Below, in pieces: positions 14,701 to 24,764 of a DNA stretch of 64,000 bases. The notes beneath the pieces were generated by a model. That model searched no databases. It was not told the origin of the DNA and saw only the letters and a program-made list of their open reading frames with translations. The position numbers were made by a program, and so were the translations under genes. The first letter of the stretch is position 1. Each line of letters opens with the position of its first letter. Origin of the DNA: Tetranychus cinnabarinus (Eukaryota; Arthropoda; Arachnida; Trombidiformes; Tetranychidae); NCBI GenBank assembly GCA_022266195.1, contig WHVY01000001.1, positions 310,001-374,000 on the forward strand, written 5' to 3'.

Positions 14701-17700
14701 CACAATTATTCAAATATCAGATTATATTATAATATGATGCATTATTTACATTCAGTAGAATTGAATATTTGAAAAATAATGATAAAAATTATTGTTGAAC
14801 CAAAACTTGGGTTAAACTTTTTCCTTTCCTACAAATAACCCAATAACTTGAAGCTTCCGAGATTCATATTCAACTTGATTGAAATAATCATTTTTTCATC
14901 TCTTCAGTTCATTCACCTACGAGAAAAAAATGAGTTAATTTATGGCTCATTTTTATTCAACTTTTGATCAACATTTTGCTCTCCAGTTTAAGAAGTAAAT
15001 GCAAAAAAAATTGTCTTAAGAGTTGGGACTCGCGGGGACATTAAAACTGAGCCCATTTGTGAAATTAAATTAATTTTTTCGAGGAAATCGAGTTCAAAGA
15101 GTAACTTCGATTGCCTTTTATAAGTTAGATTCTTCCATCAAACTCATTTTTCTGGTGCGAATTTTGATGGATAACCAGAACTTCGGGAAATGAAATTTAC
15201 TGTACAAGATGTCACTTCGATTTACGAACAAGTTATAAATTCGACGAAATATCAGAGAAAATCTGACCTGATTTCTGTGATAATAAATACCTTTTTAACA
15301 CACGATAAGATTTGTTAGATCACTTGAAGGTTAAATTGAAACAAACTCCATTCTAAGTGAGACAATTACTCTTGAAATATCAACATTTATAGCATTTCAT
15401 CGTCGTTATTATCTAAAAGTGGAAGTAAATAATCATTTCAAAAGTTGTTCAGTAAAGTATATTTTAAAATTGAAATATACTTTACTCTTCACAGTTGGAA
15501 GAAAAAATTTCCTGATTCTTGATTATTTTCAAATTAATTCAAATATTTGCTAACCTTAAGTTTGCCATCTTTTTGTATCCAAAACATTGGCAAACCTTTT
15601 TATCACTCCCAATGGGTAACCTCATTTGTTGAACCAAATGAGTTATATTTAATATTAAAAGACTCAGCTGAGCAAAAAAAGAATGAGCGGAAAAACCAAA
15701 AATTTAATCCATTCACTTGTAAACTCTATTTAGCCATTTCTACCAAAATCATTTTCATTCAAATCCAAAATAAATATGCAAGGTAAAGTTTAAAACGAAA
15801 AATGTAAATGTAAATGTAAATCTTTGTGGCTAGAGGTCAATAAGGTCGAAGTTTCCACCAGTCTCCTACGAAGTCTAATCTTGAATCAATGAGGTTGCAA
15901 ATGAAACTGACTGAGCTCGACTTGCATTGAAACAATCAAATTCACAAAAGCAGTCAATCAGTTAACACTAATGATTTAACTCTGAAGCCACCTTAAGACT
16001 TTAGCTGATAGCATCGCTTAAATGACTTAGTTCCTGATAAGCCAATCAGTTCTTCATATTTCAATTGATTCAAATAATGAGATTGACATTTGATTGTTTT
16101 GAATTGTTTACTTTTCTGTGCATTTTCAATGCTCTAATATTGAATCACTATTTACCTGAACTGAACCATTGCTCGAAAATCGACTGAATCAGTAAATTTT
16201 GTGCTGTTTATTGATCTTTGATTCGAAAACTGGACTAATTTTACAGGTTTAGCATAAGTTTATTTAGCTCGAATGAGATTTTACTCTTTAACTTGAGTCA
16301 TTTAGCCTTTAACTCCTCTTGGGTTTACTTTTTATTCAGTTCTTTAATGAACTTTAAGGGAGTGTTATTCAGGCTATGAGAAAGTCCTTTATGAACGAAA
16401 ATATGAAAGGCTCTATTCAACGTTGATTAAATTAGTTTATTTTAAACTATTTTTGTCTAAAATTTGATTCTGTCTAATCTAAAGAGTCTTTTCATATTCA
16501 TTCAGTGCTTTTTATTGTTTTCATTTGATGTTTTCAATTCAATTTGAATTGCAAGTTTGATGCAGAAATAATAAGTTGGAGTTTGTGTGTAAGCTGATTG
16601 AACAGACCATAATATAATATGAAAACTATTTTTACTTTGTACTTGATATTATTGATAATATTGTTAAAAAATTTAAGAAAAAAATGAGTTTATTTAAATA
16701 ACAACAAAGTGGCTAAAATTGAATTGACATGAAAGGTAATTTAACTCTTATTACTTTTTCATCTCGAAATGAAAATCACTGAAAATAATATTAACCATTG
16801 GCTCAATATTTACTTGATATCTAGTTTCCAGATATTTTTACCTGTTTCTTCCAGTTTCACCTTGGCTCGTTAGTTTACTCTTTCATCTCATTTTTATTAA
16901 TATCAACTTACAGGGAGTGTGATAAAATAAATTATATAAAACTGCCTCAAGTGACAATACACAAAATGGATTAAATATAGTCATCTATACAATCTATACA
17001 ATATATACATTCATATAAATACATACATAAAGACAATATATAAAATCAAAACATCAAATTTCTGCAGGAAAATTGTGCCGAAACTGAGCGGTTTCTAAAA
17101 AGAATTTTTCAATTCCATCAAAGCCACGATTAAACTTCAGTTACCAAAAACACTCAGAACTCTTTCTGAATTCAGATTACTGAGAAATTCGCGTTTGAAC
17201 AAAGTGGGGAAAAATGTAGAATCCGTATTTCTAACTTTTGAATTTGAAGGGTTAGGGTTATTAGGGTTTTTTGGTTCAGTTTGATGGTTTATTGTTGCAT
17301 CTTCATATAAAACTGTCTTCCGAGTAAAGAGTTAGTTTGGCGAGAAAATCTGGTGCCTCAACTACTCAAGAAGAGACCAAAGTTACAACTTCGAACTAAT
17401 AAATTTTACGAACTAATGCTGAGCATGAGACAACTAAAGCGACAAAAAATATGTTCAACTTTTTTCTAAATCGTTGGACGTTATGGGTTATGGGAAAACT
17501 ATGACTTCCGAGTCAAGAGTTGCGGCCTGATAGATTTTCAGTGACATAAAAACTGAACCCAATTTTTGATCGACAGCTTTTGATCAAATGTCTTTAAAAC
17601 TTGGTTTGCACTTTGTTCAGTTGTAGAACTAGATTTTATTTTATTTTTTACGAATTTCTATTTTCTCATTTTGACGAGGGTTTTTCATCAATATTTTGTG

Positions 17701-18368
17701 CCTTTAAAATTTAAATTGATTGATTATGCTCACAAGATTTGTCAGTCAAAATAATCAGTAATGATCGCTTGTAGTAATGATAATAAAAATAACATTACAT
17801 AAAGTAATGCTAAAGTTACATTTCTTTCAAGTACTAATTACCTTTTCAACAAAAAGGTAAATCTTTGAAATGTTTGTATTCAATTCGCAACCTTCAGCCA
17901 TTTGAATTTCAATGAAGTCTACTTTGAATACAGTTGCTATGGTTATCATTTCAGTTTAATTTAACTTTTATTATCCATTGAATATTTGTATTGTTATTAT
18001 TTCCAGTTTTCATGATAATAGCAATGATAATGATAAAGGTGAAAAGTATGCAAAATGAGAAGAAAAGAGAGAAAAAAAATCACTTGTAAGATTGATATTG
18101 AATCATTTTCTGCATCGATTATTAATTAAAAAATTGAATTTGTTATGCTAATCATTTCCTTTTCATTTTACAGGTTAGCCTAGATTCTCGAGTTCGTGAA
18201 ATAATAAACAAGAACATGGTTAATCCAAGTCCTCGCACTTTCGACGAGGCACAGCTGCAAATATATACACTAATGCACCGTGATTCTTATCCACGTTTTA
18301 TAAACTCTCCGATGTATCGGAAGCTGGCTCAATTACCTTCCCCAAGTCGCAAAGGAAGCACTGCTTGA
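1820..18368 (+). CDS. RZ-family regulator of G-protein signalling (double hit / RGS17-19-20 type)
   Basis: A GTPase-activating protein for Galpha subunits of the Gi/o/z class, expected at membranes through a palmitoylated cysteine string. The model has exons 1820-2760, 4461-4559, 5034-5095, 5549-5715 and 18174-18368; phases close exactly to 487 codons plus stop. Residues 1-300 are low complexity, rich in Ser, Gln, Thr and Gly with a His/Gln tract. The cysteine string CCFCWCCCCSCSC follows at about 302-314; its last Cys codon is split by intron 1. A linker leads to the RGS domain at about 350-470, with hallmarks SFDKLMK, EYSEENILFWLACEDLK, EEKARIIYEDYISILSPKE and AQLQIYTLMHRDSYPRF. Vertebrate RZ proteins are near 200-240 residues, so the N-terminal extension is the oddity. 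The family call rests on the cysteine string plus domain sequence; one-to-one orthology was not tested. Confidence 0.95.
4461..4559 (+). CDS. RGS gene exon 2
   Basis: A 99-nt exon between ACAG and GTAAGT. It encodes the rest of the cysteine-string end and a polar linker (starts LPVKNQGKTGKEN) before the RGS domain. The frame enters and leaves in phase 2, matching both neighbours. Confidence 0.85.
5034..5095 (+). CDS. RGS gene exon 3
   Basis: A 62-nt exon after a pyrimidine-rich tract ending in CTAG and before a GTAAG donor. It encodes PSLEEIRLWAESFDKLMKCP, the first helix of the RGS domain, which is strongly conserved in RZ proteins. Confidence 0.92.
5549..5715 (+). CDS. RGS gene exon 4
   Basis: Encodes the central RGS helices (GRKVFRDFLKCEYSEENILF and onward to ISILSPKE). 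The acceptor is TTTTTTCAG and the donor GAG|GTAAGG. The exon ends on a codon boundary, so the 12.5-kb intron that follows is phase 0. Confidence 0.95.
12866..13415. mobile_element. Internally deleted mariner element
   Basis: A 550-bp element flanked by TA at 12864-12865 and 13416-13417. Its inverted ends begin TTAGGGTGTCTCACGC on the left and TTAGGTTGGCTCACGC on the right (read inward) and continue with CTATCGCGGA. TTAGGTTGGC-type ends with a TA target are classical for mariner transposons. A full mariner is near 1.3 kb, so most of the interior has been lost. What remains includes the C-terminal transposase segment on the - strand. Confidence 0.85.
12881..13066 (-). pseudogene. Mariner transposase C-terminal remnant
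   Basis: Read from about 13066 down to the TAG at 12883-12881, the - strand encodes a stretch containing GIAHLPNRWQRYIDSEQEYF. This matches the LPxRWQxxIDxxGxYF-type C-terminus of mariner transposases. An in-frame stop lies just upstream, and neither the helix-turn-helix region nor the first two acidic catalytic residues are present. It therefore cannot encode an active transposase. Confidence 0.8.
15451..15486. repeat. AT-rich 14-bp perfect hairpin
   Basis: AGTAAAGTATATTT at 15451-15464 is repeated as its exact reverse complement at 15473-15486 across an 8-nt loop. It lies in the large RGS intron. It is too short for a typical pre-miRNA and has no other sign of function. Confidence 0.6.
18174..18368 (+). 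CDS. RGS gene exon 5 (last)
   Basis: Sixty-five codons including the TGA. It starts VSLDSRVREIINKNMVNPSP, the direct continuation of the RGS domain after SPKE, and holds the final helices (TLMHRDSYPRF). The C-terminal tail SPSRKGSTA is short. An AATAAA lies 37 bases past the stop. Confidence 0.95.
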   Translation, partial: VSLDSRVREIINKNMVNPSPRTFDEAQLQIYTLMHRDSYPRFINSPMYRKLAQLPSPSRKGSTA

Positions 18369-18404
18369 CGATGATTGTTATACCAGTTGATTAACTATCC
18401 ATTT

Positions 18405-18410
18405 AATAAA
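18405..18410 (+). terminator. Poly(A) signal of the RGS gene
   Basis: The first AATAAA after the TGA at 18366-18368. The spacing suits a short 3' untranslated region. Confidence 0.6.
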
Positions 18411-21400
18411 AGTTACTGTTGATGATGGATGATCAATTTTTTATCCTTTGGTTTATCAAACATTGGAAATCACCTTTTATTTACTTTTGTATATTCAATG
18501 TTTCTCTGTTAACTACTCTTCTTGATCCTGTTCATTTTTTGAAACCCTTTGGTTATTTTGGAGGAGAAACATTCAGAGGAAAAAGATTAATCCATCAATT
18601 TAAATGCACACTTGGTTCAGTTGAAGAACCCATTGCAGAGGCCAAAAAGGATTCCAGACTTATCTACGAATCTTTGATCAAATCATGAAGCAAATTTTTT
18701 CTCTGTTGTCTAATAGTTGCTATTCAATCATTTAAGGATAAATCACAATTTGCTGCGATATCACAATAATAATGGGTTTAAATGGATATTTTGGTGTAAA
18801 AGAAAGGGACAAATTTACCAAACAAGCAAACAAGCGTTACCACGAAGAAAAGTACAAATTGCCGTTTGATACTCAATAATTGTTATCGAGCTGGTAGTAA
18901 TTTTAATCCCGATTAATTGACTTCAGGCTGATTAATTTTAAGGATAAGCTGTTGTTCAACAAAGAGCCTTTCTTTTGTAAAAGTCATTCTGTCCTTTTTC
19001 ATCGACAAAAGGCAAAACCACAAAAACCAAAAATGTCACAAGTATTTGCTATTTGCTTGTTACTGTCAGTACCAATGTATACCTCACCATCGCCATCAAA
19101 TTGTTCAAAACAAAAGTCTCACAACGATCTGCAATAAGTCCTTATGGACTTATCGTGTTTCATCAACTCGCTTTTTTGCTGTATCGCAATCATCATCGTG
19201 ATCTTCATCATTCCATAAATTTTCATTTCCCTGTTGAAACTCACCAAAGAGTCTTTAATGGTTGGATACAAAACAGCAAATAAACTGCTAAAAGGCCTAA
19301 ACTGTTGATTAGTTCAATTTGTATCACCAGAAACGGTTAAAGTGAAAATTATTGTTCCAGCAACTTGAACCTCGCGCTCTTTTTGGTGTTGAATTGAAAA
19401 GCCACCATGAATAGTACAACCATTGAAAAAGTAACCGACCATCATTTTTAGTCCCTGAATTGTTCTTAATTTTGCACTAATTTTCTTCTTTTTCATTTAA
19501 TTACAACTCTAAATGTTTGAAAACATTCTCGTCAACAGCATCTCTTCAAATCAACACAAGCAATTAACATGGATCCAATTCTCTCACCTCTTTTACCTCG
19601 TTTCATCTCAAGATCCTATGGGAACAAGTGATTATTAATTTCATCAATTGTTACTTTTTACTTATTACACGAGATTCATTAATGTTTACACATACAACAC
19701 ACACACAAAACTCCACATTCACTCAACTCTTTAACATAACATTGATAACACAAAGTGAGGATAAAATAAAATAACTCAACATCAAAATTATACAAAAATT
19801 CACCCGAATCGTCACATCAACTCTCATCACCTTGCCATATTAACATTATTACAAATTGATACTTATTATATATATAAATATATATACATAAAGAAACGTT
19901 GAATGTTTTTTTTGGACAAAAATTAACCGACAAAAACCAAGAATTCAACTCGACAAGATTGAGTTGATTTTTGCAAATTTTAAATTCAAGGGCCATATAA
20001 AGACCAAAATCACCGAAATACCATTTTTTTCTGATTATTATTCGACAATTATACACAGCAAAAATCATTAGAAAATTTTCAAATCTTCATTCACACTCTT
20101 CAAAAGACAAAAACACAAAATCAACAAAATCACCAAAAAGATCATCTGTTCCTTTTTGATCACAAACTGAATCTTTTTTCTCCTTTTTTGCAAAACAAAT
20201 TCTATTATAATGAATAATAATGTTACATGTATAAATAAATAATATAAATATAATAGTGAGCTTGTTATAATCAGCACATTCAACCTTTTAATTAGGTAAG
20301 TCATTTCAATTAGTGCTTAAACCAAACCTTATGTTAACAATGTATTTTAAAATTTGCTAATTTGTCTCCGCTTTTCATTTTTACAGAGTTTTTAGACATT
20401 TTATCAACAAACACTTTGGAAACCAAAGCCAGGGTTAACCATGATAATATTTAGTCCATTTTCAATGGAACAAATCTTGTTCATTTTTTTGGAATAAAAG
20501 ACAGCCCAAAACCTTATCCTGAACTTGAAATCTTTTTGATTATTAACCGGATTATCATCTTGATCACTGTCACCATCTTCATCAACATTCATTACCAGAT
20601 TCAACTCCTGTTCAATCCAAAGATAATTTAAATACGATTAAACTTGGACACGTTTTACCAGGCGATCTTATTATTACATTAATTGACATAACCCAAAGAT
20701 TCACAAGCACAACAATACCAAATACGTGACTCTACACACCAAGCAACCCATCGATTTGCGGCAAATTCATTTTTGGTTTTAAGCTTTCATTTTATAGCTT
20801 TGAAATTACCTTTGTTAAATAATGCAATTTTTCAGTTTTCCTCTGTTACACCTTTTTGTTAATTCTTGTTACTAAAATTAGTAAGATTGTTATTAATACG
20901 ATTCTGATTATATTCAGTTATTACTATACCTATTAATGCGAGAAAGGAGTTTGTTTTGATGTAAATTGGAAGTTGATTTTGACAACAATTGTGAACAAAA
21001 AACGAGATGATGTAAAACCAACAAAAAACTTGTATTAACTGTTAAAATTGCAATTACTTGAGCATTTAATAGAGACATTTAAAACTGTCAATAACGTGAA
21101 AATATTTGCATACTTCAATTTCTTCTTCACCTTCTGGGTTCAACTCTTGAACTCAGTGAGAATAACTGATATATTGTTCACTATTTAATAAAAATGGCAA
21201 CAAGACTATTAATTTAATTATTAATTTAAACTGAATTCAATGAATTCAATTCATTAATAATTTTGACTTCTGCGCTTTCAAAATATCGGATAGAAAAGGT
21301 AGAGTCGATAGCATCGGGAATTTTCTTCGCGCATGGTTATAAGAAAAAACATGTGATTTTTGGCATGTTCGAAACATAATGTTTTCAAATTCACTTTGAT

Positions 21401-21428
21401 TTAAAACTAAATTTTTGTTTATTTAACA
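18411..21428. other. Intergenic region between RGS and the NOL6-like gene
   Basis: Three kilobases of A+T-rich DNA with a TATA-type microsatellite near 19867-19889. Several short open frames show no recognisable similarity. I looked for exons of the missing NOL6 N-terminal domains and saw none. The last 150 bases, upstream of 21429, include AT palindromes near 21207-21260 and are the likely promoter region. No clear TATA box was identified. Confidence 0.6.
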
Positions 21429-21496
21429 ATGGACGGAGATCAATCTAAAACTTCATCTAATTCAGATTTCAACGAAAAATTTGACATAATTATAAG
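21429..21496 (+). CDS. NOL6: NOL6-like exon 1
   Basis: Twenty-two codons plus two bases, starting MDGDQSKTSSNSDF. It ends at a G|GTATTT donor. The encoded start is not recognisably NOL6 and may have been recruited when the gene was shortened. Confidence 0.75.
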
Positions 21497-23719
21497 GTAT
21501 TTATTAATTTCCTAGCTCGCTTAACAATTGTTAATGATTGATTTTATTTTTTCAACAGCATCCTTAAGGATTCCATCAAAGAAAAAAAGTCTTCTAGTAC
21601 CAAAAAGATTGTCAATTTATTAAATAAAGCTCTTGGTGATAAAGTTGTACTCATTGAACATGAATACGTTAAACCTTATTTAAGAATTGGTCTTATTGTT
21701 GACCAAGAACATTGTTTTGAAACCATTATAAAGGGCCCATCAGCTGATGAACCAGAGGCAAACGAATTTCGTGAATTTTGGGGAGAAAAATCGGAATTAA
21801 GAAGGTTTCAAGAAGGATCCATAAGAGAAACTGTGTTTTGGAAATGTGACACTGCCGCTGATAAACGTGCAATTATTGGAAAAATTGTGAAATACATTTT
21901 GCAAAAACATTTAGGAATTCAGAAAAAGTTGGTCACAATCTCTGGTTCACAATGTGACTCTTTTCTTTGGCCTGGAAAACTTTCGATTCCTGGTTATGGA
22001 ACTGGTGAAGAAGCTAACCAGAACATAGTATTTAATTTCGATAGTTTCGCTAAAAAGTTGAGAGGCTGTAAAGATTTGCCCTTAACCTTATCATCAGTTC
22101 AAGGAGTGTCGCCAGCTTTTCGTGGTACAGAGGTTTTCCCTAATCCATCTGTCTTGCCTAAATATCAACAAAGATTATATTCCAACAAAGAAAATTGTTT
22201 TACTTTTCGTGAAAATACAGACAATGTTCATCCAAGTTATATTGAGCCAGTCGATGGTAAGTTTTTACACCCTTTCAAACAAATTTTATGCTCTTGTTTA
22301 ATTTATGTTTCTTCTCTTCTAGTTATTATTCATTTTGAGACGAGTGGTAAATGGCCTTCAGAACTCGAAGCCTTAAAAAGAGTCAAGGCAGCTTTCATAA
22401 TAGAATTGGCCGAGTTATTATCTAATCAGTATGGACTAATGTGCAAACCCCAAAAAAGATATCTGGATGTATGGCATGAAGGGGTTGTTTTCAGGGTACA
22501 CATAGCATGTAATAAAGAAGTTCATCTAATGAAAAATATTATTACATCTGAAGGAGTCGTTAAAACTATTGAATCAAAAGAAGCTGAAAGATTGAATCAA
22601 TTTCAGGTACACTTACCCATTATATCAAGTGCATTGGGTAGTGTGAATTCTCGTTTTTCTGCCTTCAGCTCTGTTACTCGTTTAGTGAAGTGTTGGTTAT
22701 CCAGACATTTATTATGGGATAATATTGATGAAATTTCAGTTGAATTAATGGTCGCTTACCTTTTCCTGCATCCATCTCCGTACTCAGCTCCAATGTAAGT
22801 TGAAATATTTTAGATTTACTCTTTCGTTATTTTCATCTCTTAATTTTCTTCCATCTTTTCTTTATTTCAGGTCTCCGCTCACTGGTTTCATCCGCTTTTT
22901 AAAATTATTAATTTCCTTCCCATGGAATCGTAAACCTTTGATTGTCAACTTCAATGATCAATTGAAACCCGAAGATATCCGAGAAATCGAAACTTATTTC
23001 AAAGCAAATCGAAATGAATTGCCTTCAATATTCATTGCTACATCTTTTGATAAAAAGAAATCAATGTGGACTCAAGAGAAACCAACAATTCCAATTTTCC
23101 AACGATTGGTTTTCTTGGCTAATAAATGTTACAATTACTTGAATGATTGTATTGATACCATTGATAAGGCCGATTTTCAGGTATTAATCGAATCGGGTTT
23201 TTTATGCTTTATTTTGCTTTACAATTTTACTAATTTTCTTTCTCTTGATAACAGCCTTTGTTTCACACATCCACGAAGATTTTTGATCTGACGATAACTT
23301 TAGAGAAAAAGCATGTTCCGAATTTTCATCTCAACCTTAGTTTCATTCGGACCAACAAAATATCTGAAAAACAATTGCAGTCCATGACAAAGACTAAGGA
23401 TAAAGAATCAATTGAATATTTCCCAATTGTTGGTTTCAATCCAGTTAAACATTATTTGGATACATTGAAAGCTCATCTCCACAATTGCGCTATTTTCTTT
23501 TACGATAGATTTGGTGGAACCAAGCTATACTTAATCTGGAAACCAAACGCTTTTGATAACGAGACATTAAATATATCGGATTTCACTGATTGGAAACTGG
23601 CTGCCGAAAAATGTAAAAGTGGCTTTTATAATACTTCATTCAATGCTGAAGCTGTTCTTGAAGATTTGTACATACTAGGCGATGGTTTAGTGAAATCTAT
23701 CGATATAAACGATTCCTAA
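21429..23719 (+). CDS. NOL6: NOL6/Nrap-family nucleolar protein, N-terminally short
   Basis: NOL6 (yeast Utp22) works in the small-subunit processome during pre-18S rRNA maturation. Exons 21429-21496, 21559-22256, 22323-22794, 22871-23180 and 23255-23719 give 670 codons with exact phases and GT-AG introns of 62, 66, 76 and 74 nt. Landmarks are GPSADEPEA at 82-90, FREFWGEKSELRRFQEGSIRE at 93-113, then the conserved C-terminal Nrap blocks (LFLHPSPY, FPWNRKPLIVNFND, MWTQEKPTIPIFQRL, AIFFYDRFGG, VLEDLYILGDGLVKS). Animal NOL6 proteins are about 1,100 residues; roughly the first 40-45% is absent. The start ATG has G at +4 and an in-frame TAA upstream. No frameshift or stop breaks the exons, so this reads as an intact but shortened gene, perhaps a partial duplicate. 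Confidence 0.92.
21559..22256 (+). CDS. NOL6: NOL6-like exon 2
   Basis: The acceptor is TTCAACAG. It holds the GPSAD and FWGEKSELRRFQ blocks and ends after SYIEPVD in phase 1. Its first 50 codons align only weakly with the family; similarity becomes clear from about codon 80 of the protein. Confidence 0.9.
22323..22794 (+). CDS. NOL6: NOL6-like exon 3
   Basis: Encodes IIHFETSGKWPSELEALKRV through LFLHPSPYSAP. The preceding 66-nt intron is a multiple of three without a stop, so unspliced RNA would still read in frame and add 22 residues. Splicing restores the family sequence. Confidence 0.9.
22871..23180 (+). CDS. NOL6: NOL6-like exon 4
   Basis: After TTATTTCAG. Encodes SPLTGFIRFLKLLISFPWNR and the MWTQEKP block, ending on a codon boundary at CAG|GTATTA. 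Confidence 0.9.
23255..23719 (+). CDS. NOL6: NOL6-like exon 5 (last)
   Basis: After TTGATAACAG. Encodes PLFHTSTKIFDLTITL through the C-terminal VLEDLYILGDGLVKS motif and a TAA stop. The ending matches the natural C-terminus of NOL6 proteins, so the 3' end is complete. Confidence 0.92.
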   Translation, partial: PLFHTSTKIFDLTITLEKKHVPNFHLNLSFIRTNKISEKQLQSMTKTKDKESIEYFPIVGFNPVKHYLDTLKAHLHNCAIFFYDRFGGTKLYLIWKPNAFDNETLNISDFTDWKLAAEKCKSGFYNTSFNAEAVLEDLYILGDGLVKSIDINDS

Positions 23720-23836
23720 TTGACTAACACCAAATTCAAACATTTAAATTATTATAACGTATGGATGCGAAACTATTGACTGTTCTCAATTATTGATATC
23801 ACTATTACGATAAACAATTTAGTTTACAAAATGGAA

Positions 23837-23842
23837 AATAAA
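23837..23842 (+). terminator. Poly(A) signal of the NOL6-like gene
   Basis: AATAAA about 120 bases past the stop; a second AATAAA follows at 23853-23858. Confidence 0.55.
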
Positions 23843-23858
23843 TTTTGGTTCAAATAAA

Positions 23859-24321
23859 AAAGTTGCTATGGTGATCATTTCTGTTTAACTCTTAACATCA
23901 TGACTCGAATTATTTATATTGTTTCAGTTGCATGCTAAAATGACAATAATAATGATGACCTATCAAAGTGTAAAACGAGGAAAGCAAACAACTTCAAAAC
24001 AAAGGAAAGGCAATAAGGACTCAAGAAGGACTCATAAATAATTGGTCTATGGATCCATGGACCAAATCATGAAGCAAATCGATTTCAACAATTTTTTGTT
24101 TTCGAAGCTCAATGAATCAATTCTGTGAAACTCTATAAACAACTCAGTGTTCAACAACTAATTTATTGGAATGTAAATTATGCTTAAATATTTACAAAAG
24201 CTGTAATAAAACTGTTTGTCAAATCGTATAAAGACTCCATTTAAAGAGTTTACTTAAAATTTGTAACATCTTTAACAAACAATAACGGACAATAAATTTA
24301 AATTTTCAAGATCAATTGAAA
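23859..24321. other. Tail-to-tail spacer between the NOL6-like and receptor genes
   Basis: About 460 bases of A+T-rich sequence. Nothing is recognised beyond the likely 3' ends of the two converging genes. Confidence 0.6.
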
Positions 24322-24327
24322 TTTATT
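24322..24327 (-). terminator. Poly(A) signal of the receptor gene
   Basis: AATAAA on the - strand, about 205 bases past the receptor stop codon. Confidence 0.45.
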
Positions 24328-24531
24328 AAAATTATTTATGTACCAATTGCACCCGAAAGGGAAACAAATCAATAAATACAATAGAAACGAATTTGTTTTT
24401 TTAAATCAAATCAACAATAGCTTAAATTGTTTCAATTTTGTGAATAATAATTTCGATACTTTTGATTTCAAGATTGCCATATCCAAATTGAAAATCTTAT
24501 TTACACAAATTTGCCATTTATCCAAATGTAG

Positions 24532-24764
24532 TTATGAATCCATGAAATTGGGTGATCTCCATTGAAGCTTGGGTTTACCATTTGGTAAATTGAGAATCAG
24601 TGAATTGTCACTGTTGTTGCCTCTTCCTCCTCCTCCTGATTTGTCCGCACTTCGAGCTCCATTGAAAAGGCCATTAATGTAAAGGGAAAAGGCAACTCGA
24701 AAGCGAGTCGACATCACTGAGTAAAGGATTGGATTAATACTTGAATTGAGATAATAGAAGACAC
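24532..24764 (-). CDS. Receptor exon 5 (last)
   Basis: Encodes TM7 (VFYYLNSSINPILYSVMSTR) and a short tail with a Gly-rich turn (KSGGGGRGNN), ending SPNFMDS and TAA. The tail has no extended Cys or Ser/Thr cluster. Confidence 0.93.

Larger units (their letters stand above)
5716..18173 (+). other. 12.5-kb RGS intron 4
   Basis: A phase-0 intron that splits the RGS domain. Apart from the mariner derivative at 12866-13415 and a small AT hairpin near 15451, it shows only A+T-rich sequence with short chance frames. No nested gene was recognised on either strand. A three-copy AAATGT tandem lies near 15801-15821. Confidence 0.75.

Noticed and set aside
17246..17275. Telomere-like GGGTTAGGGTTATTAGGGTT
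   Set aside because: Too short and degenerate to be an interstitial telomere; arthropod telomeres are usually TTAGG.
18419..18688. 89-codon frame just past the RGS stop
   Set aside because: No recognisable similarity; it starts just after the AATAAA and has A+T-driven composition.
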